A DNA stretch of 64,000 bases from the NCBI RefSeq assembly GCF_002798405.1, contig NZ_PGGV01000032.1:85437-149436 (forward strand). The letters run 5' to 3'. Shown piece after piece: positions 32,394 to 41,614 of the stretch (position 1 is the stretch's first letter; each line of letters begins with the position of its first letter). Below the pieces are notes generated by a model. It was not told the DNA's origin. It did no database searches and saw nothing but the letters and a program-made list of their open reading frames with translations. This DNA comes from Glycomyces xiaoerkulensis. GTDB lineage: Bacteria; Actinomycetota; Actinomycetes; Mycobacteriales; Micromonosporaceae. Both the position numbers and the translations under genes were made by a program.

Positions 32394-33647
32394 CTATCGT
32401 GGCACGGCCCAAGGGGACCTCTGGGACCGGGGGCTGCTATGAGGCAATTGATCCTCGATGTAACGATCCCGCGTCAGATAGAGCCCGGAGATCATCTGGG
32501 CCCCGATGAGGACGAACAGGAGTCCGAACGGCAGCGCCCACGCCGAGGTGAGGCCGTACAGCCAGCCGACCGCGAGCGGCCCGACCCCGGCCAGCAGGTA
32601 GCCGCCGGACTGGGCGAACCCCGAGAGCGCGGCGGTGCCGCCGGCGGTGCGGGCGCGCAGTCCGAACAGGGTCAGCAGGAGCGGGAACGTCGCCGAGGCG
32701 ACGGCCGTCAGGGCCGACCAGATCCAGGTGGACCAGTCGCCGCCGAAGACCCACAGGCCGCCGACGCCGATCGGATAGCAGACCGCCAGCGACAGGAACA
32801 CCGGGCGCGGGCCGCCCGGGCGGGCCACCAGCAGCGGGACGATCATGAACATCGGGATCTGGACGAGGGTGAACACGCCCAGCATCGCGCCGGCCGAGGC
32901 GGCGTCCATGCCCCGGGTGCGCAGGAACTCGGTGACCCAGCCGATGACGATGTAGGCGATCGACGACTGCGTGCCGAAGGCGACGAGCATCGCCCAGGCC
33001 AGCGGCGAGCGCCACACGCCCCGCAGACGCGGGCCTTCGGAGGCGGCGGCGCGGCCGTCGCCGTCGCGCCAGACCAGCCAGGGCACGACCGCCAGGAGCG
33101 CCGGGACGGACCAGGCGGCCAGGGCCAGGCGCCAGTCGCCGGCCAGTTGCGCGATCGGGACGGTGGCGAAGGCGGGGATGGTGGTGCCGATGGCGAGCAT
33201 GGCCGTGTAGGCGGTGGTCATGCGGCCGATCGAGTGCGGGAAGTACCGCTTGACGATGACCGGGACGGCGACGTTGCCGATGGCGCCGCCGGCGAGCGCG
33301 AGCAGGCTGAACAGGAGGAACAGGGCGGCGTGCCCGGAGTAGGCGCGGGCGATGAGGCCGAGGCTCATCGCCAGCAGCGAGGCGGTGATGACGCCTCGGG
33401 CGCCGAAGCGGCGGGTGAGCCGCGGCGCGAGCGCGCCGAGCGAAGCGAAGGCCAGCACGGGCAGGGTGGTGAGCAGGCCCGCGACGGTCTCGGACATGCC
33501 GAGGCCGTCCTGGATCTCGCTGAGCATGGCGCCCACGCTGGTGACGGCGGTGCGGAAGTTGAAGGCCGCGAGCATGACGCCCGCGACGAGCATCCAGGCG
33601 CCCAGGATCGCGGCGCGGGTCGGGCGCGGTCGGGCGGCGGTGGTCAC
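32394..33647 (-). CDS. MFS transporter of the CynX/NimT family
   Basis: 417 residues, twelve hydrophobic segments. The first half carries LAAFNFRTAVTSVGAML, typical of the cyanate/nitroimidazole transporter group. The GTG start at 33647 faces a divergent FadR-type regulator gene across a region with a perfect 8-3-8 palindrome, so the pair probably forms a transporter/repressor module. Its real substrate is unknown; CynX homologues often export toxic small anions or drugs. Confidence 0.9.
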   Translation of the reverse strand: MTTAARPRPTRAAILGAWMLVAGVMLAAFNFRTAVTSVGAMLSEIQDGLGMSETVAGLLTTLPVLAFASLGALAPRLTRRFGARGVITASLLAMSLGLIARAYSGHAALFLLFSLLALAGGAIGNVAVPVIVKRYFPHSIGRMTTAYTAMLAIGTTIPAFATVPIAQLAGDWRLALAAWSVPALLAVVPWLVWRDGDGRAAASEGPRLRGVWRSPLAWAMLVAFGTQSSIAYIVIGWVTEFLRTRGMDAASAGAMLGVFTLVQIPMFMIVPLLVARPGGPRPVFLSLAVCYPIGVGGLWVFGGDWSTWIWSALTAVASATFPLLLTLFGLRARTAGGTAALSGFAQSGGYLLAGVGPLAVGWLYGLTSAWALPFGLLFVLIGAQMISGLYLTRDRYIEDQLPHSSPRSQRSPWAVPR

Positions 33648-33685
33648 GCGGGCGTTTCCTCATCCTTCCGAGTCCGGGACCGTCC

Positions 33686-33704
33686 TAATTCATGGGATGA
33701 ATTA
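33686..33704. promoter_or_regulatory. perfect palindrome between MFS and FadR genes
   Basis: TAATTCATGGGATGAATTA consists of two 8-bp arms around GGG. It lies about 40 bp upstream of the MFS start and 90 bp upstream of the regulator. This placement fits the operator of the neighbouring FadR-like protein. Confidence 0.65.
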
Positions 33705-33796
33705 ACGGCCTGTCAACGATATCCCGGCCGCAGTCTGCTTTAATCCTTCTAGTGTTGGGAGACACACAGCCCCATTCGGAGAGGTCGGGACCGTCA

Positions 33797-34465
33797 GTGG
33801 CACTGCAGTCGACACGGAAGTCCGCACTGGTCGATCAGGTGATCGAGCAGTTGCGCGGGCAGATCAGCGACGGCGAGTGGGCCGTCGGTTCCCGCATCCC
33901 CACCGAGAGCGAGCTGTCCGAACTGCTCGGGGTCGGCCGGAACACCATCCGCGAAGGCGTCCGCGCCCTCGCCCACGCCGGCCTGCTGGAGATCCGGCAG
34001 GGGGCCGGGACGTTCGTCGTCGGCCACTCCGAGGTCACCGCCGCCGTGCGGCGCCGCATCGCCGCCAGCCCGGCCTCCGACGCGATGGAGGTCCGCCGCG
34101 GGCTCGAGGTCGAGGCCGCCCGGTTGGCGGCCCGCCGCCGCAACGAGGCCGACGTCACCCGCCTGCGCGTCCTGCTGTCGGAGCGGGAGGCCACCCACCA
34201 GGCCGGCGACACCGAGGCGTTCATCGCCGCCGACATCGCCCTCCACCAGGCCGTGGCCGAGGCCGGCCACAATCGGCTGCTGATCGATCTGTACTCGGAG
34301 CTGGCCGATTCGCTGCGCGAGACCGTGCGCGCCGGAGCGGGCCCGAACCTCGCGGCGGCCCCGCACATCGACCACACCCGGGCGGTCGAGGCGATCATCG
34401 CCGGCGATCCCGAGCTCGCCGCCGCCGAGACCATCGCCTACCTGCGCGAGCTGATCGAGGACTGA
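33797..34465 (+). CDS. FadR-subfamily GntR transcriptional regulator
   Basis: About 222 residues. The N-terminal winged helix has IPTESELSELLGVGRNTIRE, and the all-helical FCD ligand domain follows (RRGLEVEAARLAARRRN and metal-binding style HIDHTRAVEAI). I chose GTG at 33797 because homologues start with VALQxxRK; an upstream TTG at 33752 lacks a ribosome site. It is divergent from the CynX-like transporter and probably represses it. Confidence 0.88.
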   Translation: MALQSTRKSALVDQVIEQLRGQISDGEWAVGSRIPTESELSELLGVGRNTIREGVRALAHAGLLEIRQGAGTFVVGHSEVTAAVRRRIAASPASDAMEVRRGLEVEAARLAARRRNEADVTRLRVLLSEREATHQAGDTEAFIAADIALHQAVAEAGHNRLLIDLYSELADSLRETVRAGAGPNLAAAPHIDHTRAVEAIIAGDPELAAAETIAYLRELIED

Positions 34466-34538
34466 CGCGGCGCCGACGCCCGGGGATAGAGTCATTACGC
34501 ACCCCTGTGCGGGTGAGGCCACGTCGGAAGGAGACTCA

Positions 34539-35000
34539 ATGCGCTTGTCCGCGCGCGTCGACTACGCCCTGCGGGCGGCCGTGGCGCTCGCCGGTTACGG
34601 CGACCGCTGGGTGTCGGCCGAGCACATCGCCGAGGACCAGGACATCCCCCGCAAGTTCCTCGAGTCGATCCTGCTCCAGTTGCGGCGCGGCGGCATCGCC
34701 GTCTCCAAACGCGGCCCCGAAGGCGGGCACCAGTTGGCGAGGGCCGGGGACCACATCAGCCTCGCCGACGTCATCCGCGCCGTCGACGGCCCCCTGGTGG
34801 GGGTGCGGGGCTCGCGCCCCGAGCAGGTCGCCTACACCGGATCGACCCGGGCGCTCACCGACGTCTGGGTGGCGCTGCGGGTGAACGAGCGCAACATCCT
34901 CGAGTCGGTCTCCCTGACCGACGTCGCCACCGGACGGCTGCCGCGGGCGGTCTCCGAACTGCTGGAAGACCCCGACGCCTGGGCCATCCGCGGCGCCTGA
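34539..35000 (+). CDS. Rrf2 family transcriptional regulator without iron-sulfur cysteines
   Basis: 153 residues. The Rrf2 winged helix is clear (MRLSARVDYALRAAVALAGY, IPRKFLESILLQLRRGGI, GPEGGHQL). The three-Cys cluster that carries a [2Fe-2S] centre in IscR/NsrR is absent; the protein contains no cysteine at all. It must therefore respond to another signal. An AAGGAG site precedes the ATG. The next gene downstream is a YihY-type membrane protein. Confidence 0.9.
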   Translation: MRLSARVDYALRAAVALAGYGDRWVSAEHIAEDQDIPRKFLESILLQLRRGGIAVSKRGPEGGHQLARAGDHISLADVIRAVDGPLVGVRGSRPEQVAYTGSTRALTDVWVALRVNERNILESVSLTDVATGRLPRAVSELLEDPDAWAIRGA

Positions 35001-35081
35001 CCGGACCCTGCGCGCACTCGCGCCGACGTGTGCCGCGGCACACGCCAGCGCCGCACGTTGGATCTTTGACAGAATCGTGAC

Positions 35082-36002
35082 GTGAAGTTCCCTGATGTGG
35101 GGGCGTGGTTGGACCGCGTCGTGACCGCGGGCCGGAGCCGGTGGGGCTTCGCCGACCACGCCTGGCGCGCCCAGGAACGATTCTTCGAGGTCCACGCCGG
35201 GCAACTGGCCGCCGCCATCTCCTATTACGCCTTCTTCGCGGCGTTCTCGATGTCGCTGCTGGCGCTGTCGATCTTCGGTTACCTGCTCAACTTCCCCGGC
35301 GTCTACCGCACCGTCGAGTCCTGGCTGGAGACGAACCTGCCGGTGATCGACATCGGCGTATTGGAGGACTCCCGGCAGTCGGTCACGATCCTGGCCGGGA
35401 TCGCGCTGGTCGTGGCGGGCGTGGCGTGGGTGCAGTCGGTGCGGGCGTCGATCCGCCAGGTGTGGGGCCTGGACGCCCAGCCGGGCAATCCGATCCTGCG
35501 CTGGTTCATCGACCTGGTCGTGCTGTTCGGTCTGTCGGTGCTGCTGCTGATCACCATCAGCGCCACCGCCGGCGCCGAGGCATTCCTCGCCTGGCTCGAG
35601 CTCGATCCGGCCGAAGGCCGGCCGGCGCTGCTGATCCGCGGCGCCTCGGTCCTGGTGGGCCTGCTGGCGAACGCCCTGCTGGCGGCGGTGCTGCTCCAGG
35701 CGCTGCCGCGCCTGGCCCTGCCGCCCCAGCGGGTCCTGGCGGCCTCGATTGCCGTCGCGGTCGGCCTGGAGCTGCTCAAGACCGCCGGCCGGATCTACAT
35801 CCTCAACGTCTCCGACCGACCCGCCTACCAGGCGGTCAGCACCGCGGTGGGTCTGCTGATCTTCCTCTACCTGTTCAACATCCTGCTGATGATCGCCGCC
35901 TCCTGGACCGCGACCTCCCCGCGGGGCACCGCCATCGACCTCTACCAGCGCACCCGCATCACCAACGGCGAGCGCTTCAGGCCCGGCGAGCCGATGCCGT
36001 GA
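35082..36002 (+). CDS. YihY/BrkB family membrane protein
   Basis: 306 residues with six hydrophobic segments. Family features are visible: AAAISYYAFFAAFSMSLLAL early and a late YLFNILLMIAASWTA. These proteins were once misnamed ribonuclease BN; their role is unproven, with envelope or transport functions suggested. GTG at 35082 starts the frame. A strong bidirectional terminator follows. Confidence 0.88.
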   Translation: MKFPDVGAWLDRVVTAGRSRWGFADHAWRAQERFFEVHAGQLAAAISYYAFFAAFSMSLLALSIFGYLLNFPGVYRTVESWLETNLPVIDIGVLEDSRQSVTILAGIALVVAGVAWVQSVRASIRQVWGLDAQPGNPILRWFIDLVVLFGLSVLLLITISATAGAEAFLAWLELDPAEGRPALLIRGASVLVGLLANALLAAVLLQALPRLALPPQRVLAASIAVAVGLELLKTAGRIYILNVSDRPAYQAVSTAVGLLIFLYLFNILLMIAASWTATSPRGTAIDLYQRTRITNGERFRPGEPMP

Positions 36003-36005
36003 CGC

Positions 36006-36043
36006 GGAGGCGGCCCGGGCGCTGTGCCGCCCGGGCCGCCTCC
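36006..36043. terminator. bidirectional hairpin terminator
   Basis: GGAGGCGGCCCGGGC at 36006-36020 pairs perfectly with GCCCGGGCCGCCTCC at 36029-36043. It lies between the convergent YihY and rhamnogalacturonan lyase genes. Confidence 0.8.
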
Positions 36044-36075
36044 CATCCACTGTCCGGTTGGAGTTGTGAGGGTGG

Positions 36076-38835
36076 TCAGGCCGCGGTGCAGATGCGGCCG
36101 TTCATCAGGAACATGCCCGGATCGTCCGGGTCGCCGGTGCCCCGGAAGCCGATCTGCCGGGTCTTGCCCGGGCGGATCGAGTCGCCCCAGAAGTGCGGAT
36201 CGGCCGTGAGGGTGCCGTCCGAGGCCTCGATCGAGGCGCCCCAGGAGACGTCGACGGCGTCGACGCCCGAGCCCTTCCAGACCAGGTTCCAGTCCTCGAT
36301 GGTGGTGTCACCGGTGTTGGTGACCTCCAGCCGGGCGGTGAATCCCTTGCCGCGGTCGGAGGGGACGATGTAATCGACCTGGCAGGAGCCGAAGGCGTAC
36401 GGCGCCTCGGCCTCGTCGCGCGGCTCGTCGCCGGTGACCGGCTTCCACTCCGGTTCGTCCATGTCCCAGCCGACGAAGAAGCTCGGCCACGGCGGCTGGT
36501 TGTACGACTCGTTCTGCCAGGCGATCGCCAGGCGGTACTGCGGGTCGTGCATCAGCGTCGGAATGGAGTGCTCGGTCTCGATCGCGGTGGTGTACAGGCG
36601 CACCCCGTCGTTCGATTCCTTGCGGAGCAGGACCTCCTCGCGCCAGTCGCCGAACAGGTCGGCCGTCAGCACCGGGTTGCCCTTGGTGCCGTTGTTGGTG
36701 TGCACGCCCTCGGGGGTGAAGATCTCCTCCTGGGAGTCGGACTCGTGGTCCCACTCGGCGATGTAGGGGTAGATCGGCACGTAGTCCGGCTCGTTGAACT
36801 CGTGGTCGAGGATCTCCCGGCCCAGGTCGCCGTCCCACCAGACCATGTGGTTGGCCGACGGGATCGAGTTCGAGATCAGGGTGCCGTCGGCGGCGCGCAG
36901 CTCGCCCTCCTTGGAGTCCCAACTGCCGTCGGCGCTGACCGCCCAGCATTCGGCGCCCGCGTGGTCGGGGTCGATGTCGCCGCAGGTGCCGCGGCCGATG
37001 TCGCTGTCGCCGGGCATCGACCAGATGACCTCGCCGGTCTCGCCGTCGCGCAGGGCGGCGCCGATGCCGCCCGAGCAGCCCATGCATTCGAACGGGGAGA
37101 AGATCTCCTGGCCTTCGTCGGACGGGTCCAGGTCGGACACGTGCAGCGCGTCGCCGTGGCCCAGCTCGGAGCTGTACAGCGGCGTGCCGTCGTCGTTGAG
37201 GGTCATGGCCCCGTAGACGATCTCGTCGCGGCCGTCGAGGTCGACGTCGGCGATCGACAACTGGTGATTGCCCTGGCCGGTGTACTGGGGACCGAAGTCG
37301 GTCGACAGGAAGTGCCAGCGCCGGGTGAGGCTCTCGCCGTCCCAGTCCCAGGCCGAGAGCTCCGACTTGGTGTAGATGCCGCGGCTGGTGACCAGGCTCG
37401 GCGAATCGCCGTCAAGGTAGGCCACGGCGGCCATCATGCGGTCGCCGCGGTTGCCGTAGCAGTCGCCCCAGTCGCAGATGTCGCCGCGGTCGGGCTGGTA
37501 GTCGACCGTGTCCAGCGCAGCGCCGGTCTCGCCGTCGAAGACGGTGAGGTACTCCGGGCCGGTGAGGATGTAGCCGCCGTCGTTGCGGTGGTCGGCCTCG
37601 GGGTCGCCGATGACCGTGCCTTCGCCGTCGACGCTGCCGTCGCCGGTCTTGAGCGCGAGCTCGGCCTTGCCGTCGCCGTCGAAGTCGTAGGCGCTCAGCG
37701 AGGTGTAGTGCGCCCCGGCCCGGATGTTGACGCCCAGGTCGATGCGCCAGAGCTGCTCGCCGTCCAGTGTGTAGGCGTCGATGTAGACGTTGCCGGTGTG
37801 GCCGGACCGGGAGTTGTCCTGGGAGTTGGTCGGGTCCCACTTCTGGATCAGCTCGTAGGTCCCGTCGCCGTCGAGGTCGGCCACCGTGGCGTCGTTCGGC
37901 TGGTAGGTGTAGTCGCCGCTTTCGGTGGTGCCGCCTTCGGGGCGGTTCATGTCGATGTCGACGTACTGGTCGGACCACACGTCGACCGCGTCGGTGTAGC
38001 CGGTCTCGGCCCCGTCGGCGACGGTGGCGATCCAGTAGGTCGAGTCGACGGTGCCGGCCTCGTCGGTCAGGTTGGTCGCCTCGGTCGGCTCGTCGGTGAT
38101 CGGCTCGCCGTCGCGGTAGACGTTGAAGGCGGTTCCCTCGGGGTCGCTCGCGAAGGCGCGCCAGGACAGGTAGACCCCGTCGTCGACGCTGACGGCGACC
38201 GGAGCGCGGTCGATGCTCTCGACGGCCGCGGCGCAGTCCTCGCAGGGCTCGTCGGGTTCATCGTTGCCGTCGGGGACGTCGCCGACGCGGGTCAGCTCGA
38301 GGCCGTTGAGGTGTCCGGTCCGGCCGCTGACGGTCATGTCGAGTCGGCCGTCCTCCACGAAGACGCCCGCGAATTCCTCGGTGTTGACCGACTCCGATCC
38401 GGGGCTGATCGAGCCGTGGGCGCGGCCCTCGAACGCGAAGTCCGATTCCGCCGAGCCGATGTAGTCGCCGACGGTGACCGCGGCGGTGTAGTTGCCGTTC
38501 GGCACGTCGACGGCGAAGGTGTACTCGCCGCCGAACCAGGCGATGAAGTCGCGGCCGACCGGGTCGTCCTCGGCGCCCCGGTCGCGGTCGAGCGAGGGGG
38601 TCATGTCGGTGGTGAAGCCGTGGCCGGCCTCGGCGGAGTAGGCGGTGCCGCGGTCGACTCCGGCGTAGCCTTCGGCCACGGTCTGGCCGGCCGGGCCGAA
38701 GTCGTACTTCCAGTCGTCGGTGGTTTCTTGGGCCTGGGCCGACGAACCCGCTGCGAGGAGCCCGCCGGCGGTCGCGACCGCCGCGAGTCCCGCGAGGGCG
38801 CGGCGGCGCCGTCGAGGAGCACTATCGGGTGTCAT
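36076..38835 (-). CDS. secreted rhamnogalacturonan lyase (PL11) with C-terminal CBM2
   Basis: About 919 residues. An Arg-rich signal peptide (PRRRRRALAGLAAVATAGGL to AQA) is followed by a malectin-like segment with DWKYDFGPAGQTVAEGY, then an Fn3-like stretch and a PL11 beta-propeller with repeated calcium-binding DxDGDG blades (DLDGDGTYELI, DFDGDGKAELAL, DLDGRDEIVYG). The last 100 residues are a CBM2 cellulose-binding module. The enzyme cleaves the pectin rhamnogalacturonan I backbone outside the cell. I chose ATG at 38835 (GGAAG site); earlier ATGs overlap the operator. Two LacI-type palindromes lie upstream. Confidence 0.92.
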   Translation of the reverse strand: MTPDSAPRRRRRALAGLAAVATAGGLLAAGSSAQAQETTDDWKYDFGPAGQTVAEGYAGVDRGTAYSAEAGHGFTTDMTPSLDRDRGAEDDPVGRDFIAWFGGEYTFAVDVPNGNYTAAVTVGDYIGSAESDFAFEGRAHGSISPGSESVNTEEFAGVFVEDGRLDMTVSGRTGHLNGLELTRVGDVPDGNDEPDEPCEDCAAAVESIDRAPVAVSVDDGVYLSWRAFASDPEGTAFNVYRDGEPITDEPTEATNLTDEAGTVDSTYWIATVADGAETGYTDAVDVWSDQYVDIDMNRPEGGTTESGDYTYQPNDATVADLDGDGTYELIQKWDPTNSQDNSRSGHTGNVYIDAYTLDGEQLWRIDLGVNIRAGAHYTSLSAYDFDGDGKAELALKTGDGSVDGEGTVIGDPEADHRNDGGYILTGPEYLTVFDGETGAALDTVDYQPDRGDICDWGDCYGNRGDRMMAAVAYLDGDSPSLVTSRGIYTKSELSAWDWDGESLTRRWHFLSTDFGPQYTGQGNHQLSIADVDLDGRDEIVYGAMTLNDDGTPLYSSELGHGDALHVSDLDPSDEGQEIFSPFECMGCSGGIGAALRDGETGEVIWSMPGDSDIGRGTCGDIDPDHAGAECWAVSADGSWDSKEGELRAADGTLISNSIPSANHMVWWDGDLGREILDHEFNEPDYVPIYPYIAEWDHESDSQEEIFTPEGVHTNNGTKGNPVLTADLFGDWREEVLLRKESNDGVRLYTTAIETEHSIPTLMHDPQYRLAIAWQNESYNQPPWPSFFVGWDMDEPEWKPVTGDEPRDEAEAPYAFGSCQVDYIVPSDRGKGFTARLEVTNTGDTTIEDWNLVWKGSGVDAVDVSWGASIEASDGTLTADPHFWGDSIRPGKTRQIGFRGTGDPDDPGMFLMNGRICTAA

Positions 38836-38870
38836 ATTCACTTCCATAGCGAAGGGAGGGGCACTCGCCA

Positions 38871-38882
38871 TGAATCGATTCA
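38871..38882 (-). promoter_or_regulatory. LacI-type operator copy 1 upstream of the PL11 gene
   Basis: TGAATCGATTCA, a perfect 12-bp palindrome with CG centre as in LacI/GalR operators, lies 36 bp upstream of the lyase start. The same word recurs at 39022-39033. Confidence 0.7.
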
Positions 38883-39019
38883 ATTTCTTGAGCAGTCTTC
38901 ACGGCGAGCGACTACTATTTGCTGAGGGACGCTACCTGCAGCTCTCTGGAAAGTCAATACATGTCGATCCTTGCAATGGAGGGCTGTGGGAGAGTTGCGC
39001 TCACGGCACGCGATTTCAA

Positions 39020-39035
39020 CATGAATCGATTCATG
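39020..39035 (-). promoter_or_regulatory. LacI-type operator copy 2 upstream of the PL11 gene
   Basis: CATGAATCGATTCATG is a perfect 16-bp palindrome. It contains the same core as the site at 38871, 151 bp apart, near 14 helical turns. It could support looping by one repressor tetramer, or one copy could serve a different promoter. Confidence 0.7.
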
Positions 39036-39062
39036 ACCGCGGCCGCCCGGCCTCGGCTCGGC

Positions 39063-40133
39063 TCAGTCCGGCAGCAGCGCCGCCAGCCGCGCCTCGGCCG
39101 GCCGCAGATCGATCCCCTGCTCGGCGAGCCATCCGTCGTCGAAGTAGCTCGAGCCGTACCGGCCGCCGGAGTCGCACAGCAGGGTCACCACGCTGCCGCG
39201 GCGGCCCGCCTCGCGCATCTCGGCGATGATCGCGAGCGCGGCGACCAGGTTGGTCCCGGTGGAGCCGCCCAGGCGGCGGCCGAGGCGCTCGGAGGCCCAC
39301 CGCAGGCACGCGACGGACTCGGCGTCCTCTACTTTGATCATCCGATCGACCAGGTCGGGCACGAAGGACGCCTCGACGCGCGGGCGCCCGATCCCCTCGA
39401 TGCGCGAGCCGCGGTCGGCCTCGGCGGCGGGGTCGGAGTCCCGCCAGCCGGCGAAGAACGCCGAATGCTCGGGGTCGACCACGCAAAGCCGGGTGTCGTG
39501 GCAGCGGTAGCGCACGTACCGGCCGATGGTGGCCGAGGTCCCGCCGGTGCCGGCGCCGACGACGATCCAGGCCGGCACCGGGTGCCGCTCCAGGCTCATC
39601 TGCTGGTAGACCGATTCGGCGATGTTGTTGTTCCCGCGCCAGTCGGTGGCCCGCTCGGCGTAGGTGAACTGGTCCATGAAGTGGCCGCCGGTCTGCTCGG
39701 CCAGCCGCCGGGCCTCGTCGACGGCGGCGGCCGGGTCGTCGACGAGGTGGGCCTTGCCGCCGTAGAACTCGATCTGGTCGATCTTGGCGCGGCTGGTCGT
39801 GGCGGGCATGACGGCGATGAACGGCAGGCCGAGCATGCGCGCGAAGTAGGCCTCGCTGACTGCGGTCGAGCCGCTGGAGGCCTCGATGACGGTGGTGCCC
39901 TGCTCGATCCAGCCGTTGCAGACGGCGTAGAGGAACAGCGAGCGGGCCAGGCGGTGCTTGAGGGAGCCGGTCGGGTGGACCGACTCGTCCTTGAGGTACA
40001 GGTCGACGCCCCAGTCCTCGGGCAGTGGGAAGGGCAGCAGGTGGGTGTCGGCCGAGCGGTTCGAGTCGGCGGCGACGGCGGTGATGGCCCAGTGCGTCCA
40101 GCCGCGGTCGGCGGACCGGTCAATCGACTCCAT
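39063..40133 (-). CDS. PLP-dependent cysteine synthase-family protein (Cds1-like desulfhydrase)
   Basis: 356 residues of the fold II PLP family. Lys in [20 protein letters not shown] is the cofactor lysine, the substrate loop is [13 protein letters not shown], and the phosphate cup is [14 protein letters not shown]. The N-terminal region and KHRLARSLF motif match mycobacterial Cds1, an L-cysteine desulfhydrase that releases sulfide, better than O-acetylserine sulfhydrylase. It overlaps the Lrp-type regulator gene by 14 bp, so cysteine level may be sensed by that regulator (inference). Confidence 0.87.
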   Translation of the reverse strand: MESIDRSADRGWTHWAITAVAADSNRSADTHLLPFPLPEDWGVDLYLKDESVHPTGSLKHRLARSLFLYAVCNGWIEQGTTVIEASSGSTAVSEAYFARMLGLPFIAVMPATTSRAKIDQIEFYGGKAHLVDDPAAAVDEARRLAEQTGGHFMDQFTYAERATDWRGNNNIAESVYQQMSLERHPVPAWIVVGAGTGGTSATIGRYVRYRCHDTRLCVVDPEHSAFFAGWRDSDPAAEADRGSRIEGIGRPRVEASFVPDLVDRMIKVEDAESVACLRWASERLGRRLGGSTGTNLVAALAIIAEMREAGRRGSVVTLLCDSGGRYGSSYFDDGWLAEQGIDLRPAEARLAALLPD

Positions 40134-40593
40134 AGTCCAGCTCGGTCGGCGGGACGGGCTGGGGCCGGTCCTCCCACTTGGTCGACAGGGTGATGGTGGT
40201 GCGGGTCTGGGCGACTCCGGGGATGGCCGAGACCTGGTGGATGAGCTTCTCGAGGTCGGCCATCTTGGGGACGCGGACCTTGAGCTGGTAGCACTCGACG
40301 CCGGCCAGGAAGTAGCACGACTCGATCTGGGGAATGGCGCGGAGCTTATCGCAGATCTCGAGATGGTCGGCGCTGTTGTCGGGGATGATGCCGATAAGGG
40401 CCGTTATGCCCAGGCCTACGGTCTCTGGATCGACCACCGCCTGGTAGCCGGTGATGACGCCGTTCTTCTCGAGCTTGGACACGCGGTCCTGTACCGAGGG
40501 CGCGGTGAGACCGACTCGGCGCGCCAGTTCGGCATAGGAGGTCCGCCCGTCGGTGCGCAGGAGGTTCACGATGGTCTGGTCGATCTCGTCCAC
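40120..40593 (-). CDS. Lrp/AsnC family transcriptional regulator
   Basis: About 157 residues. The helix-turn-helix ([20 protein letters not shown]) is N-terminal and the RAM amino-acid binding domain follows ([30 protein letters not shown]). GTG at 40593 gives the usual [12 protein letters not shown] beginning. It is co-transcribed with the Cds1-like gene, as seen in mycobacteria, and probably activates or represses it in response to cysteine or another amino acid. Confidence 0.9.
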   Translation of the reverse strand: MDEIDQTIVNLLRTDGRTSYAELARRVGLTAPSVQDRVSKLEKNGVITGYQAVVDPETVGLGITALIGIIPDNSADHLEICDKLRAIPQIESCYFLAGVECYQLKVRVPKMADLEKLIHQVSAIPGVAQTRTTITLSTKWEDRPQPVPPTELDYGVD

Positions 40594-40820
40594 CCGTCGA
40601 GGATAACCAAAGATTCGGCGCGTGCAGCCCGCCCGGGTGATGCCCCGGTACACCCAGAGTGGAGAAAACGGCTTCGAGCGCAGTCGTCATACGCCTGGTA
40701 CTTTCAGGCAAAACCTACCAACCGAAAGTATGTCCAAGAACTCATGGCAGGTTTGACTGAATAGTGATGTAATGGGTTTAACCGCACTAAGTGAGTATTC
40801 ATCACGGGGAGGATGGAATC

Positions 40821-41033
40821 ATGGAGACCGAGGACCGCCTACTCACGCCTGGCGAAGTAGCCTCGCTGTTCCGCGTCGACCCCAAGACAGTGACGCGCTG
40901 GGCCGCGGCCGGCCGGATCGGAAGCATCCGGACTCCGGGCGGTCACCGGCGATTCCGCGAGTCCGAGGTCCGCGCGCTGCTCGAAGGCGACGCCGGGGCC
41001 CAGGCCGCGTTCGAATCCGGTGCGAGCCACTAG
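40821..41033 (+). CDS. bldC: BldC-like developmental regulator
   Basis: About 70 residues, a single MerR-like winged helix: LLTPGEVASLFRVDPKTVTR, then GRIGSIRTPGGHRRFRESEV. It matches Streptomyces BldC in length and motif order. BldC binds direct repeats cooperatively and times the onset of development. The ATG has a strong GGGGAGGA site. Its presence indicates an actinobacterium with a life cycle. Confidence 0.9.
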   Translation: METEDRLLTPGEVASLFRVDPKTVTRWAAAGRIGSIRTPGGHRRFRESEVRALLEGDAGAQAAFESGASH

Positions 41034-41288
41034 CGGCGGCCGCCGGCAGGCGGCGCGGCACTCACCAGGCTAGCGGGGCCACAGCTCCGCCGCCCGCGAA
41101 GACTTCGGCGCCTCGGGCGCCCGACACCGACAACGCCGGTCCCACCCGGCCCTCCCGGGCCCGCGCGAGCGGGCGACCGGGACGAGGCGCGCGGTGACCG
41201 GCGTCTTCTCTTGCCCGTGAAGGGAATTGCGACCTCGACTGGACGTCTTACCAGCCGGTCATATATTGTTGTTCATCGATGTGGAACC

Positions 41289-41302
41289 TGGGAGCGCTAC
41301 CG
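41289..41302 (+). promoter_or_regulatory. CebR-like box (distal)
   Basis: TGGGAGCGCTACCG matches the LacI-family CebR consensus TGGGAGCGCTCCCA in the left half and centre, with changes in the right arm. It lies 437 bp before the cellulase start, so it may be an auxiliary site or chance. Confidence 0.45.
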
Positions 41303-41600
41303 CCTTCGCCTGCCCCGCGCAGGACCGCTTTCCCGTTCGAATCGCCCGGTAATCGGGACGCGGCGAGCGGTAGCGGCCTTCGGACCGGGATGCGGACGCC
41401 TTCGGCAACGCGGGGTGAGATGCCGTGCACGAGACGGAAGCCGCTGCGGCCGGAAAACTTTCCGGGCGATCGTTCGGCGAGACCCGTTGCGCGGGAGCGG
41501 ATTCATGGAGTCAGGCGATTTCCTGAAGAAACCTTCCTGAAATATTGGCCCGAAAACCTTGACAGGCCATCTACACATCGGAGATTATCAATACATCGCT

Positions 41601-41614
41601 TGGGAGCGCTTCCC
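41601..41614 (+). promoter_or_regulatory. CebR-like box (proximal)
   Basis: TGGGAGCGCTTCCC differs from the perfect 14-bp CebR palindrome in two positions. It lies 112 bp upstream of the cellulase ATG, a normal position for cellobiose-relieved repression. Confidence 0.75.

Noticed and set aside
36193..38925. 910-codon open frame opposite the rhamnogalacturonan lyase
   Set aside because: Low-complexity Val/Gly/Asp/Arg product that mirrors the codon pattern of the real gene; no recognisable domain.
41000..41035. GTTCGAATCC, a tRNA T-arm-like word
   Set aside because: It lies inside the last codons of bldC, and no acceptor, D or anticodon stems can be formed around it.
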